From: Fasciolopsis buskii
Taxonomy: Eukaryota > Platyhelminthes > Trematoda > Plagiorchiida > Fasciolidae
Assembly: GCA_008360955.1 (NCBI GenBank)
Contig: LUCM01005953.1
Coordinates: forward strand, 44,842-108,841
Direction of reading: 5' to 3'
DNA: 64,000 nt
The notes under the pieces were generated by a model. That model searched no databases and had not been told where the DNA came from. It saw nothing but the letters and a program-made list of their open reading frames with translations. The position numbers and the translations under genes were made by a program. Every line of letters begins with the position of its first letter. The first letter of the stretch is position 1. Shown piece by piece: positions 33,300 to 44,873 of this stretch.

Positions 33300-35600
33300 T
33301 AAATTATAACGCAGCGGTTCGAGGGGCATGTGTGTGATGCTTTCTGATGGAAGAACACAATTTTATGTGATACATGACCGATTTTTTCAGTTATCTGTGC
33401 TGAGCTAGTGGGCATGAACTCCGTCCGCAAAGATAGCTTACTACTCTTGTTATACAAGCATCGTCGATTGTGGTGTGTTCAACAATTTCCTCTGCTAGTA
33501 TTCTTAAAGTTCCAGTAGGTACGTGCTGCAGAAAAGCAAATATCATGAATTTATTCGCAGGTTTTCCTTGTTATTTCTCTTTGTAGATTGTAATAAGACT
33601 AGATAAACATAGGAGACCTGAATTATCTAGGCAAACCGTCTGTGAATATGAAAAACAAAATCCGACTGCAGTATGAAAATTTCGTAAACGTCTTCGTTTA
33701 GCATAGGCACTTATTTTTATCGAACATTCTACCGTGACTGTGCTTGCATTTATAAACTGAGGATAATTATTCTTTAAGTAGGATTTTTGTTAACTGCTAT
33801 CGAATAAACTTGGTTAGTCACGACCAGGAAAATTTTTATTTAAGAAGGATCTTGATTCACGTCAAGGTTGACCTTGAGCCAAGGTTACTTAAATGCTCTA
33901 CGGTAATCGTTGTCATCTTGAGAGAGAAGTGGTGAGTGGGAGACACTGTGATCTTTTGTTACTGGTTGAAAACCACTGGACACTCATTGTACTGACACGA
34001 TGAAAATGCTAGTATATATACTGCGTAACTCCTGACCTATATTGCCCAGTATATGGAGTTTTTAAAATCCAGTGCATTCAATTTTATCTCGTTTGCACTG
34101 TTTAAACCAGTATTTTCAGCAATTTTACCAGTATTCATTAACTATTGCAACAGAGCACGTTCGAGACTTTTCAAAGCCCAACCGACCTTCTATAAACAAT
34201 AATCAATCAGACAGCATGGAACTCAGAGATTTGGAATGGAGGATAAGATCACTTAAATAACCCAAAGCACAAATTTCACCAAAACGACGAACTGATCGTT
34301 TTGACCCGATTTTAATTCCCAGTGGATACTTCGGGAGTATTTCACAAAATCGCTTACCATTGATTTTAAGCCTCATTGGAATTTGGACATTTCGCATAAA
34401 TCTTCCATTATCCCTTTTCCTGATTGTTAACAGTCACATATTTACATCTGTTCACTTTCGTTGTACTGGTCTGCCAGAATACATAGTAATTTGGTACCAC
34501 TATCCAAAGTTTGAATCCTGAGTTTGTTTGAGTCTTGTTAAAATGACTGGTTTATTGTTAAGGAGCACTCAGAGTTGTTTGTTCCAAAGTTGGCTAAACC
34601 AAAAACCCCGGCCAAAGGCCTCAGCAAGGAAACTGCACAAAGGCCAGCCATCATACCTTAAAGCCAGAAAGTCAGTTGGGGTTTGGCAAATCCACTTAAA
34701 CAAGTTGGCGAGCTTGTTTACCAACTTGTGTTTTCTCAGTGTGCCCGGTGGGAACCTCAAAACGAATCAAGTAATAATGAAAATTAGATTTGAGAAGCTA
34801 AGACAAACTGACCGAAATGATTTTTCTGTAACTAAGCTATTTGAGCCATTCGGATAAAGCAAAACAAACGGAGCTTCCAATGAGATGGAATGGACAAATA
34901 AGTTACTTGAGGGGTTGTGTTCACGTTTAGTTGTTTTTATCTCTAAAACTCAATTGTTCCGACGAATTTCCATGTTACTGGCAAAGCTGACAGAATTGAT
35001 CTGAACGATTGTGAAAAAAGCTTGATCGATTTATATTTGGGTTCATGTTAGAAACTATCGGTCACACCGGATGAACAGCATGCTGAAAATGAGGGGTGAT
35101 CACAGTATTTTGACGTGTTTACATCGGGTAGTTGTTGGAGGATACATGATACTGCTCCAGTTATAGGGCCCATGCAAGCTAGATCGGACCCAATAGAAGC
35201 AAGGATTATTACCGCTTATCATAATCTACCTAGCAGCATACTTTTACTTAAAATCATCTAGAACATAGGTTGGCCATCGGTTTGCAGAAAAGGTTAGTTT
35301 ACAAGTAATCAATTTTTATTTTACATTTTTGAATGCTTTGAAAATGATGGAAAGCTTGGGGAATGTTCTACTAATCATGCCTTTTTTGACTAGGTGAATT
35401 ATCTACATCGAATACTTTGGCACGTGCCAATTCGCACATTTTATTCAACATTTTCTTCTGAAGATAATAGCAGAAGAACAAGAGAAAACGTCTGTGATGA
35501 CAAATACAATATTCGTTCATGTCATTCGGTTTATCTGATCACGTGCACACCAATCTGCCAGATAGAGTAATAAAGAGAACTCTTACACATTCAGTAAGTG
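33300..35600. other. CARMIL intron without supported exons
   Basis: AT-rich. Includes a dispersed-repeat copy at 34700-34757. Frames at about 34203-34397 and 34528-34857 lack splice support, and the latter overlaps the repeat. Confidence 0.4.
34700..34757 (+). repeat. Copy of the GAGCTTGTT dispersed repeat
   Basis: GCGAGCTTGTTTACCAACTT followed by GTGTTTTCTCAGTG resembles 13714-13775. The preceding 150 bases may be part of the same element. Confidence 0.55.
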
Positions 35601-35626
35601 TCTTTGAATTTTGTTCACACACGCAG

Positions 35627-35771
35627 ATGGATAAACAGTCATCGTGATGATGATGACGATTATGATATTGATGTTGATAATGGTGATTTTTCGAAAGAGG
35701 CCTATACCATACATGCACGCAAGCCCAATTGCCGCCGAGCTGTAAACCACGCCAACCGACCAATTGTAAAG
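35627..35771 (+). CDS. Penultimate exon of a gene antisense to CARMIL (candidate)
   Basis: After the acceptor TTTTGTTCACACACGCAG the plus strand is open for one base plus 48 codons, ending at AAAG|GTGCAC in phase 0. It begins with an acidic run (HRDDDDDYDIDVDNGDFSK) and continues AYTIHARKPNCRRAV. The acidic run comes from a GAT/GAC repeat, which alone could keep the frame open. The following intron would be only 79 bases. It joins in frame to 35851-36102. The protein is not recognised and looks mostly disordered. Confidence 0.35.
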
Positions 35772-35850
35772 GTGCACACAGCTTTAGGGTAAACTTGCGT
35801 GTGCAGCCATGTGTAATGATGATAATAACACACGTAACCGTAATTTCCAG

Positions 35851-36102
35851 GCTAACTCAGCTGAACTCCATTTCAGACATTTTGGTGTCTACAATTTCCC
35901 ATCGACACAAATCAGATCTACCTCTTCGCCTAGACTGACTTTTTCACTGAATTCTTCAGCTCGACGAACTTCTTATGCCAGTCGAAAGAGGCATCATTGC
36001 AGGCCAAGTTATCAAGATTCAAACGCTCGTAGTGAGCAAGAGGTTCATCTTAACCCAGCTCATCTGTCTGTTTTCGGGCTGCCGATGAGTTCGAAATTCT
36101 AA
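35851..36102 (+). CDS. Terminal exon of a gene antisense to CARMIL (candidate)
   Basis: 84 codons from the acceptor CGTAATTTCCAG to a TAA. The sequence is rich in serine, arginine and histidine: FGVYNFPSTQIRSTSSPRL, then NSSARRTSYASRKRHH, then LSVFGLPMSSKF at the end. It looks like a disordered C-terminal tail. A canonical AATAAA lies 187 bases after the stop (36289-36294), consistent with a 3' end. The exon lies within the CARMIL intron between 39091 and 32104, on the opposite strand. Confidence 0.42.
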   Translation, partial: ANSAELHFRHFGVYNFPSTQIRSTSSPRLTFSLNSSARRTSYASRKRHHCRPSYQDSNARSEQEVHLNPAHLSVFGLPMSSKF

Positions 36103-36288
36103 AAATGATCCGCCATCAACGTTGTTCGGTGGAACGGTACTCTTTCATTATGTCCCTTTTAGTCCTTTAAGGCACCGTGAGAATAACATCAAGTGGCGAA
36201 CAAGCTCGTTTTCGGGAACTCATAACCGTACAGTAATTACATGTCATTGTAGATGACAAATGCCAATCAAGGCAAGACATGGTGACCG

Positions 36289-36294
36289 AATAAA
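36289..36294 (+). promoter_or_regulatory. Poly(A) signal AATAAA
   Basis: Canonical hexamer downstream of the stop at 36102. AATAAA is common in AT-rich DNA, so support comes from position only. Confidence 0.35.
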
Positions 36295-36572
36295 GTGAGT
36301 GAGTCACATATGGAAGAGATGCGCGCCTGTGACCGCATACGATCCAGATTTAACTTTAGATCAGATTATGAAGTACCATTAGTTTGCTTGTTCTGTCTTG
36401 GACAGATGGCTAGATGGAACAGTTAAACCTATTATTCTGATCTAGAATTAGATCTGGATCAAGTGCGGACCTTTTTCAGTTTGGGCTCACTCGATTTACT
36501 TGACCACCCTATCAGCTTATCGTAGCTGGTGTCTGCCTTACATAATGTGAGGTAAAGGCATGATTATCAATC

Positions 36573-36592
36573 TCTGAAAACGAGCTTGTTCG
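36573..36592 (+). repeat. Fragment of the GAGCTTGTTCG dispersed repeat
   Basis: CTGAAAACGAGCTTGTTCG matches the start of the copy at 13.7 kb. An inverted fragment lies at 36196-36214. Confidence 0.55.
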
Positions 36593-36599
36593 CAACCTG

Positions 36600-37629
36600 G
36601 TGCTACTCAAGTCTTTCTTCTTTAGGAAGCCTTATTTTCGGACACCTGGTAGGCGCAGGTAACTAAGCGGACAGAAAATCAGTTTTGCGACTTGTTTGAC
36701 ACTGAACTTGTGCCGCGGTATCTTCGGATTTTTGATTTCCATTTTTGGTGCAGTTCTGGTGGTGTACGGTTTGTACACAAACTTGGGCTGCACATACCTA
36801 TACATACAAACAGACACATAAGTGCGCAAATGCATACATGCATACGTGTAGTCTTGCAAACCTATGTGCCTACCCAGATACATTGAAGGAAGAACACGTA
36901 ATTCCACAAGGAAGATCAACGGGAGCGAACTTCACTGTTGTCAAGCCGTCTATATACTCACAACCGGAGGTGCCATATGCCATTTCCGATGATGTGTACG
37001 CACTATGACTCAAACAGTATTAACGGGAATCAGCAGATCGAATTGATTATGAGCCCCTTGGCCATAATTTGAGTTTTTTATTTAGCCATTAACAAAGTCA
37101 TTGAATTTTGTTCAACTGTGAAGCTCGTGGCTTAAAAACTTACATTCTTCTCTGTCGACCATGAAAGCAAACAGAATGTATATTAATGTACAACAAAGGT
37201 AAATTAACCTTCACTGAAGCTTTATTACAAATCAGCAGGCGTTCCCTATGAATTACAAATCATCAGGTCATGTAACATCATGCGAAACGAAAATCTCGAA
37301 TGAGTTCAACATCTCATGAGGCACGGTTATTTATCACGCTGCTTGTCATCGACCGCTGAACACCATAAAATTAAACCTACGTCAGTTGCACTACTTTATA
37401 TCAGTCACGCGACTATCACGGATTGGGCAATGGACCAGTATATTGCTCCGATCTCAGCCGCATCCAATTCAGAATTCATCTACCTAGCTCATTCTTTTAT
37501 TAAATGAACTTTTGTTCAAACCAACTGCTGAATCAGAATGAGACGGTCACTAATCGAAATGCGTGTTTGTCTTATACCAGATATTCATCGTCTGCATCAC
37601 TTTTTTCTGTCTATCTCACCGTCAATTAG
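36600..37629. other. No supported gene
   Basis: Overlapping open frames on both strands at 36632-37008 come from a degenerate CATA/TACA-rich stretch and are not taken as coding. Confidence 0.4.
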
Positions 37630-37675
37630 TCTCTCTCTCTCTATATATATATATATTATATATATATATATATAC

Positions 37676-37714
<39 letters not shown>
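37630..37714. repeat. (CT)n followed by (TA)n microsatellite
   Basis: About six CT units, then interrupted TA repeats of roughly 70 bases. Confidence 0.95.
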
Positions 37715-37717
<3 letters not shown>

Positions 37718-39090
37718 CACATCAGTGGTCTGTTCTGATTAAGCAGGAAGTAGCGATCCCTAAGCTTTGTGCACAGATTAGATCAAATGTAAAGTGGCAT
37801 AAACGAGTCTTTGCTTTCTGTACCACAGCGGAAACGAATATCCCAAACGACAGATCGAATAAAGGATGAGAACTGCTGGTAGTAGCCGAAAATCCCGGGG
37901 CCAAATGACCGCCAATCAGGAAAACATATACCACTCACTGAATCAGCATGGTCAGACTGTCGCGTTCTAGAATAATTTTACACAGTTAAAATCTTACAAA
38001 CGAAAGGCATACAGATCAATAAAAGTAATAGAATGAACGATGCTCGTGAAGTCGTCAGAATGATGGTCAGTGCTGTTCAGTGGGAGCAATATGCTGTCAG
38101 CTAGGATCTGACATTGGTTGGTTTAAATCCTCAAGAAAGCACAAGTACTGAATTAAACCACTAAATGGTCAATAAGATGACCTAATATCACAAGGTGTTC
38201 TGTTCACAAAAGCACTCTGGTTTCATACTCCGCATAGCGCTTCGGAGGAAATGTCCATTTACGGTTGTTCAGTTCTACAAACTACAGTCAAATCAGTTAG
38301 ACCTAATGGATAGTTTATTTACAAAATTTCGGTTCCAATTTGGTCACACCACCCACAAGCTAACCATGATATTTTGCCCATTCGGGTTCACTGAGTTGTT
38401 TGTTTGCATCATGTACCCCTCTGATTTCAACCCCTCTGATAAACGTGGCTTTCAAGTGGCATCATTGAAAGGTTTAAATTAGTAGATTTGATCAAGTTGC
38501 TGGTTTGGTTTCAGCCTCGTTTATTTTTACCACACGATTAGCCCATTTGTTTTCAAATGATAGGTAGACTTTCAGAAGAGTTTCCCTTCTATTGTATAGA
38601 ACAATACACCTTTGCCGCTTGCTTAGAGATCTCAAATGGCGAAACTCCAAACCGTTACTTGTATTGTAAGGGAGTTGTCCATTCCCCAGAGTTCGGTCAC
38701 CCAGCGCGTAAAGTTATGTCCTTCTTAATTGTGTGACGGATCCCGGTGGTATGTCATGCACCGGTAATGCTAGACAAACAACTGATAGTCATCCCGAGAG
38801 AGCTAGTGCCTATGAGGTTCGATTCACAACCGTTAGTTCTCGGTTAGCTTTCCACTTTCCGGGCGATGGATAATGAGTCCGAAACTTAATTACACTTTAT
38901 GGCCTTGCTGTTAATTTTGGCGCTGCTACAGCACGATGAATTACCTTAGACTTATGTTCACGTATTCTAGTACAGAAAATCATTTTATTATCTGCGAATT
39001 TCGGTTAAAACTCACAACATTTTGAGCTTACGTAATGCAGTGGTACGTGTTTTGAGAATATTATTCTGTGGCAAGCAGATTTTCCATTAC

Positions 39091-39152
39091 CTGTAAAGGT
39101 CATCTGGGAACTCCAAAAGGGCAGCGAACGGTTTTCCGTTAAGCCTATTGGT
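39091..39152 (-). CDS. CARMIL homologue, short exon before the main repeat exon
   Basis: 62 bases, phase 0 in and phase 2 out. The acceptor has a long pyrimidine tract (TTTCTTTTCTCCTACTTTCT, shortly before CTGAG), and the donor is TTTACAG|GTAATG. It reads TNRLNGKPFAALLEFPDDLY. Joined to the exon at 31804-32104, the split codon gives R and then NFAETLG. This parallels vertebrate CARMIL, where SNRLEELVLENAGL precedes DFAQKL. The matching phase and NRL position support membership, although the linker is a few residues longer than in vertebrates. Confidence 0.55.
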
Positions 39153-39199
39153 CTCAGACAGTAACAGAAAGTAGGAGAAAAGAAATAAGTCTCTTGTCC

Positions 39200-41390
39200 G
39201 ATAATGGCACCTACTGCCATAATCTGTCTGCAAACGATAGAGCATGATCAGAGAGAAGTTTCTCGTTCCAAGATAGCCGCACTCCCTGAACATCTCCGAA
39301 TGCTCTCAGGGCCACTTCTAGTGGCCTTTGATACAGAACCCAATTCACAGCTTTCTACTAGAGAATAAACTACCATTAAAAGAAGAGGACAAGAAAATAC
39401 TAGGCACCCTCCACAAGGTTGACAGTTTAGGGAGACGGATGAGCTCTGGCGCCAAGTCACCCACGGAGGGGGGTGGAGCAAAATGCTCTATGCTCACTGA
39501 CAGTTATGAAGGGAATTTATACTGGGCATTCAGAATGTTTGACCTCATGTGAAAGGGGCACCAGTACCAAGCAGGTTGCAGGGGTCTTTAGGTAGTCCCA
39601 CTTCCACGTAAGTTGAATCGTTTGGTAAAAGCTTGGTTTGGTGCCACCCTGGGCAAACCGCTCATTTCGGTTCGTGCAACCTGGAGGATAAAGCCCACTG
39701 ACGAATCACTAATAGCGGTGGATAGGCGGAGAAGTAGGGGCACATATCTTTTGCGGGATTTGAAGTCACTCACGGACGCCAACCATGCTTTAGTATCGCC
39801 CATAACCCGCCGCTTACGCTGCCATCCCCAGTAAAGGACTGCAGAATCTTCGGTGAGAAAAAGCGGTGTGGGGTAGTAAAATCCCGAAATTTCACAGCAG
39901 TCAATGTCATCTGATTACGCAGTTTGAGCGCGCGGTCAATGGATTCGACATTCGAATTACCCGAAGCCCCTAAGCGTTCCTCGAATCTCAACTTATAGAG
40001 GACAACAAGAGGCAAACAGTTCTACCTCATGTCTAAGGCTGAATTCGACTATCGCCAGTGTTAAGGAATTTCACGTAGGGTTAACCTAATCGTCTATAAT
40101 TAGTTTATTTTGTTAACTTTGCAACTTAGCTGCTGATGGCACACGAGTCCCAGAGAGAATCACTGTTTAACATTGTTTTGTTCTTGGTATTGCTAGAATT
40201 TGGAGGGAAGCTTTTATCAGCAAAAATGAAGTTAGGTGTGCTACACCTGAGTCTAGGGGTTCCCCTTTAGAAATATCACTGAATCGATGCAACCCGAGGT
40301 GGCTGGTTTAAGTATTGCCTCGATACAAGCTGTTTGCCGAGGACAGTAATGATTAGAATATAAGTCAGATTGGTCAGTCTATGAGATGTGGGAGAGGTGT
40401 GCAAATCTTGACAAGTGGAGTGGCTTGTTTAGTTTCAATTAGACTCGCAAGTTGGGTTTAACAAGATCGTCGCGCATGACGGTCCAATACCTTCGGTGAT
40501 ATGGCCCACCGTCGCTGTCGGTCGGGTTCTTGAAGTCAAAACATTTTCCCTTCTATATAGCCCTTCTAACTTATTAGCTTGTAGCTGGTCTTTAGTTAAT
40601 CTCCATCTATCTGTTTCTTGTATAGACCAAAACCAGAATATAAGATTCGGGAGCGAAGGTTTGTCGAAACTAGACATGAGGTTCCAGCTGGAACAGAAAG
40701 TCAGACAAAACATGGGTAGATATATCGTGGCTAGACTCCAATATACGTTCCAGCAAGCCACTAAACTCGAAAGTCTTAAAGTCTCTTTCTAATTTACTCA
40801 CTAGGGGGAAATATTTATGGAAAATGAAATTAGATTATTTTATCGGGAGTGTGTCCCTAGAAGCGGTGATACGTTAAACCAGAATGGTGTTTCCGGGGCG
40901 TAGAATTCTGCAATTTCCTAGATGTGCCAACAATCATGCAATCCGCTGACAAAGAAATATTTCAGCCGTGGCTAGGAATAAAGATGATCATATTTCGTGT
41001 ATATTTTCTGTAAAAATCTGTCTTATCCCAAGAGCTGTGGATAAACAAATGATGACTACTGCTGATCTTGAGGGTTACCAAGACCAAAGCGTCTGTGAAT
41101 ATATGCCACTTAAGGGTGCTTTCAAAGTTTCAATCAACTGGTCTGTGGATTCTAGTGGTTGTTGATCCTGTAGCTCACAAAAATGTGGTTAGAGGAGTGG
41201 ATTACCAGTCGGTTGTTGGTTTATACATCGACGATGGAGAATCAGTTATCTAGTGCTGCTATGGTTGACTGACTGCTTCGGACTACGTGGTTGATGCACA
41301 AGCTCCGGATAGTCGGACCAACCATACGTTCGGGAACAACCAGAAATGAGATTCCTTCTTATTGACGCTCATTAGTTGTGCATATTCGAC
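39200..41390. other. CARMIL intron with unidentified repeat-like sequence
   Basis: Bases 39588-40015 and 39240-39550 are open in several frames and feel like transposon remnants (for example TTPHRFFSPKILQSF on the minus strand), but no family could be named. About 40369-40428 shares a 13-mer and more with 7601-7660. Confidence 0.35.
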
Positions 41391-41457
41391 TGTGCACCCA
41401 GATCTTGAAACCGGTTGTTTAACCTGGAAAGTCTGTGTATTACCACTGAGCCACCAG
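41391..41457 (-). repeat. tRNA-like SINE head
   Basis: On the minus strand CTGGTGGCTCAGTGGTAATA contains a strong A box, and CGGTTTCAAGATC about 30 bases on resembles a B box. No closed acceptor stem is visible. Confidence 0.45.
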
Positions 41458-43463
41458 ATTCAGTCAGATTTCTCGAAGGATATAGTTCGAAGTGTAGCCT
41501 GCCAAGTATGGCAATATGGATCCTACGAAATTCTAGCAAGTCACGACAGAATCCATGTAGGCCGAACGACAAAAGACTATCTGAAAGCATGAAATGACAT
41601 CGCCCAAAATGGCTGAACAAGGGACCGATAAAGAATGGGTAGACGGTAATCCCAATACACCTGACAGCATCGGATCATCTAATTAACACAAGTGAAGCGT
41701 TCCTACCTGCCGGTCTATGCAGCGCTATCTTCCGCTCTGTAATGAATGTTCTTTTAGCGTAAGTACACTGTCCAGTGATCACTGAACCAGAGTCAAAACG
41801 TCACCGTACTCGTCCGTTCGAAATGCTAGAACCAACTGTCAGCAATTGTGCCCTTTCCATCCTTTACCTCTTTCGAACGGTGACCCTCTCATACCAACGA
41901 AATTACATAAGTGGTCTTCCAACGAATGCAGGCTATGCTGTCAATGAATCCGTTAATGCGTTTACACACGACACGCGCGGCTGTTGTAGTTGAACAACCA
42001 AGTAATTTTTTGCCCCTATTCATAACCAAAACGGCAATCAATCATTTTGATCATGAGCGCTCTGTTCTCACCTTGTTTTATGGAAACGCCCATTGAATGC
42101 GACCAGCAGTTCTCTCAGGACTGGAAAATTGTTTATTTCTGGCCAAAGCAGAGTATGTTCTGGTTAGCTTTTACGTCCTTTCATTATGCGCTTAGAAGCG
42201 CTACAGAACTCTTAGTCAGCAGATCTCACCAGGTGGCCAATCAAAGTTAACCGATTTCGCTTACTCTAGATTCCGCAGTGGATCATGTGAAGAGGCAAAC
42301 ATTTGTATCAGCTCCCGTTTTTCCCGTCAAATATTCACGCTCCAGGTGTGACCTAACTTTACGTCCCCCAAGAATAAACTATCGTCCTAGCATGATAATG
42401 AATCATTGGAAATTTTGTTCTAATTTTTGTCACCCAGACAGTTACAGTCAACGCAAGATCAGTTGAGATTTATCCGCAATAATCCGAGGCACGTCGTCCT
42501 TGATAAGGATTGCAAACTTTGAACTACATCAGTTTTACATCCATTTCCTACAACCCGAGAATGAACCACTTTACGTCTGCCATTGGCCTATTATTCAGAT
42601 GATTTGAAACCAAAATATTGTGCCATTTTCACCACTGTGAGGATAGCGCTCCCAACTGTTTCGTAAACAATAGCCAATGGTTTCACTTATTTTACATCAC
42701 TATTTTGTGTTCACGTGGATTAAATTTCGCAATTCTGTTTCTCAACTTGGACTTGCGATCGAACTAATGAAATTGATTTTGTTCCCCAGTATCGCAAACT
42801 GTTCATAACACTCTGGGTTAGTTTGGCCCCTTGGATGCCTGATTGCGTTTTTGCTTTTGCGTCTGCTGTCAATGAGCGCATGACCGATCATGCTTACGTT
42901 ACCAAAGCACAGCAAAACTTAGCCGGTGCCTTATCACTGTCCAAATCGGTCCGCGTTGTAGAAGTCGGATTGGAGTGAGCCGCGACTGCTTTTGAATACT
43001 CCTATTTAAAGTGGTAATGTTTTGTTGGTGCCCACCACAATCACGGAATTCATCTGGTCCTGCGTTGATTCGTCAGTCCGATAGGCTTTCTTCTCACTTT
43101 TCTCTCCGGATGCCCGATTTGTGTCAAATTCACTCGTAAGCGACACCAAACTGATCAACCAACTGAGCAAATAATCCAATGGTACAATGCTTAGCACTGT
43201 CATTGTTGTATTACACAGAGTCATATTTGAAAGGAAGGTCAAGCGAAATTCTGTACTTATCCCATGTGTGCTCTAGTCACACCGTTCGAGCCACTCACAT
43301 GCGGACTAATCAAAATGATTGGTTTTAGTCCCGAATCATGATTGTCCTTTCATGCTCCGGTCACCCTTTTTAATTCAGGTAAAGTAAAAGGCAAGATAGC
43401 TTCCACTGAATGGTCTAATTTATTTATCTTAAGTTAATTAGTGTTCTTACTTCAAGTCTAATA

Positions 43464-43482
43464 ATAATAATAGCAATAATAA
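43464..43482. repeat. (TAA)n microsatellite
   Basis: Five to six AAT/TAA units with one interruption. Confidence 0.8.
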
Positions 43483-44859
43483 CACTGTGACACTATAGTA
43501 TCTTGTCTTGGCACATGAATCATGGAATGAGACAACTGTACCGTTTATCGGTAGTATTTTGGAGGTATGCAAGGTGTCAGTAGACTGGTGAAGATTAGGT
43601 TCGCAGGCAAGCAGTCTGTCTAGCAGGACGAATCAAAACTGAAATAGCTTACAATTAACTTGAACATGCATGTGCGTGCAACCAAATGTGAGTGGACAAT
43701 ACATTTATATCTAAAACTGACAGGACAAAGCCACCTCTGTGTCTATATCTTGGTACCTATGAGGGGCGGGGTAATCAATGTTACTGGTGCTTACATGACA
43801 CTTCCCCTGCCTGCCTCTAAGTTAGGAACTGTTTTTAAGAATTCGGCTAGAGGATACTAATAATCTGCCTGTTGATTGCCTAGACTCTTTTCTTTGTTTG
43901 GTAACTGCCAGATTATGAATAGGTTTCATCTATATTCCCCCAATTTTTCTCGTCAACAATTCTCAGGCCCATAAGCTACGTCCTACGCAAGAGTAATTCG
44001 CTCTATTTCAGGTTTTGTGTAGAGGAAGCCCTTCAAATAGTGATGGATTCCTTCCATCGCCTGGAGACCAGATTCTAAAAAGGCTGGGTAGTTCTGATGG
44101 ATAATCATGTCTACTCACTGTGATTTTGTGCATGCTGTATGTGCTCAAAGTGAGACTGTACCAAAAGGCAGTCCTCCATGCAACGTATCTGAAGTACTGT
44201 CATTTGACTGACTAGCTCAATAAAGAATACACTTTGTAAGATGTTTGTCAATGCACGTCTCCACTTCCAGCCCACCCACACCTTCACCTCCACGATGGAG
44301 ACTTCCCAACTTTACCCATCAACTATTTTATAACTGACTAAGGTTGACCGACTGCTCTTCTGATTGTACGTTCCATGCATAAACCTCGGGTCACCCGTTG
44401 GCACTGATCCCATGCACAACTCTCGGGCAATTGTATAGTATTTTCGAATATCAAGCGCAAAATAGACTAATCGGGACAATCGTCTGTCTTGTAAGGAGGA
44501 CGTAACACGGTTGGAAGTATTCCTTTAGAGTTTATGGGACATTTGCTTTTTCTCGCTTCGTACCTGCCCAGCTCTGCCGGCTGTCATTGAGGACGATTTT
44601 TGAGCAAGCTTAACGTAGTAATTCTGATTAGCCCGGACTGAAGTTGATGCCCTAGTGATAATGCACACATTTTCCAGGTCTAATGACCGGCGCGAAAGTT
44701 GTTATGTGCAGTACATAAGTTCCAGTGAGAACGATATTCGGTTGGGGTCCTTCTAGAGTGTAAGGTTGACCGAATGATCTGTGCTTGAAAGGGTGCAGAC
44801 CAAAGAGTAATCATTAGGGTATAGTAGACTGCTACCACTCACTATCCTCAACTGAGTGT

Positions 44860-44873
44860 TATATATATATATA
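44860..44873. repeat. Short (TA)n microsatellite
   Basis: Seven AT units. Confidence 0.8.

Noticed and set aside
36632..37008. Three overlapping frames of 64-95 codons
   Set aside because: They arise from degenerate CATA/TACA repeats. Open frames on both strands at once argue against coding.
39588..40015. Overlapping plus- and minus-strand frames of 70-80 codons
   Set aside because: They look transposon-like, but I could not match any family or find splice sites, so no element is named.
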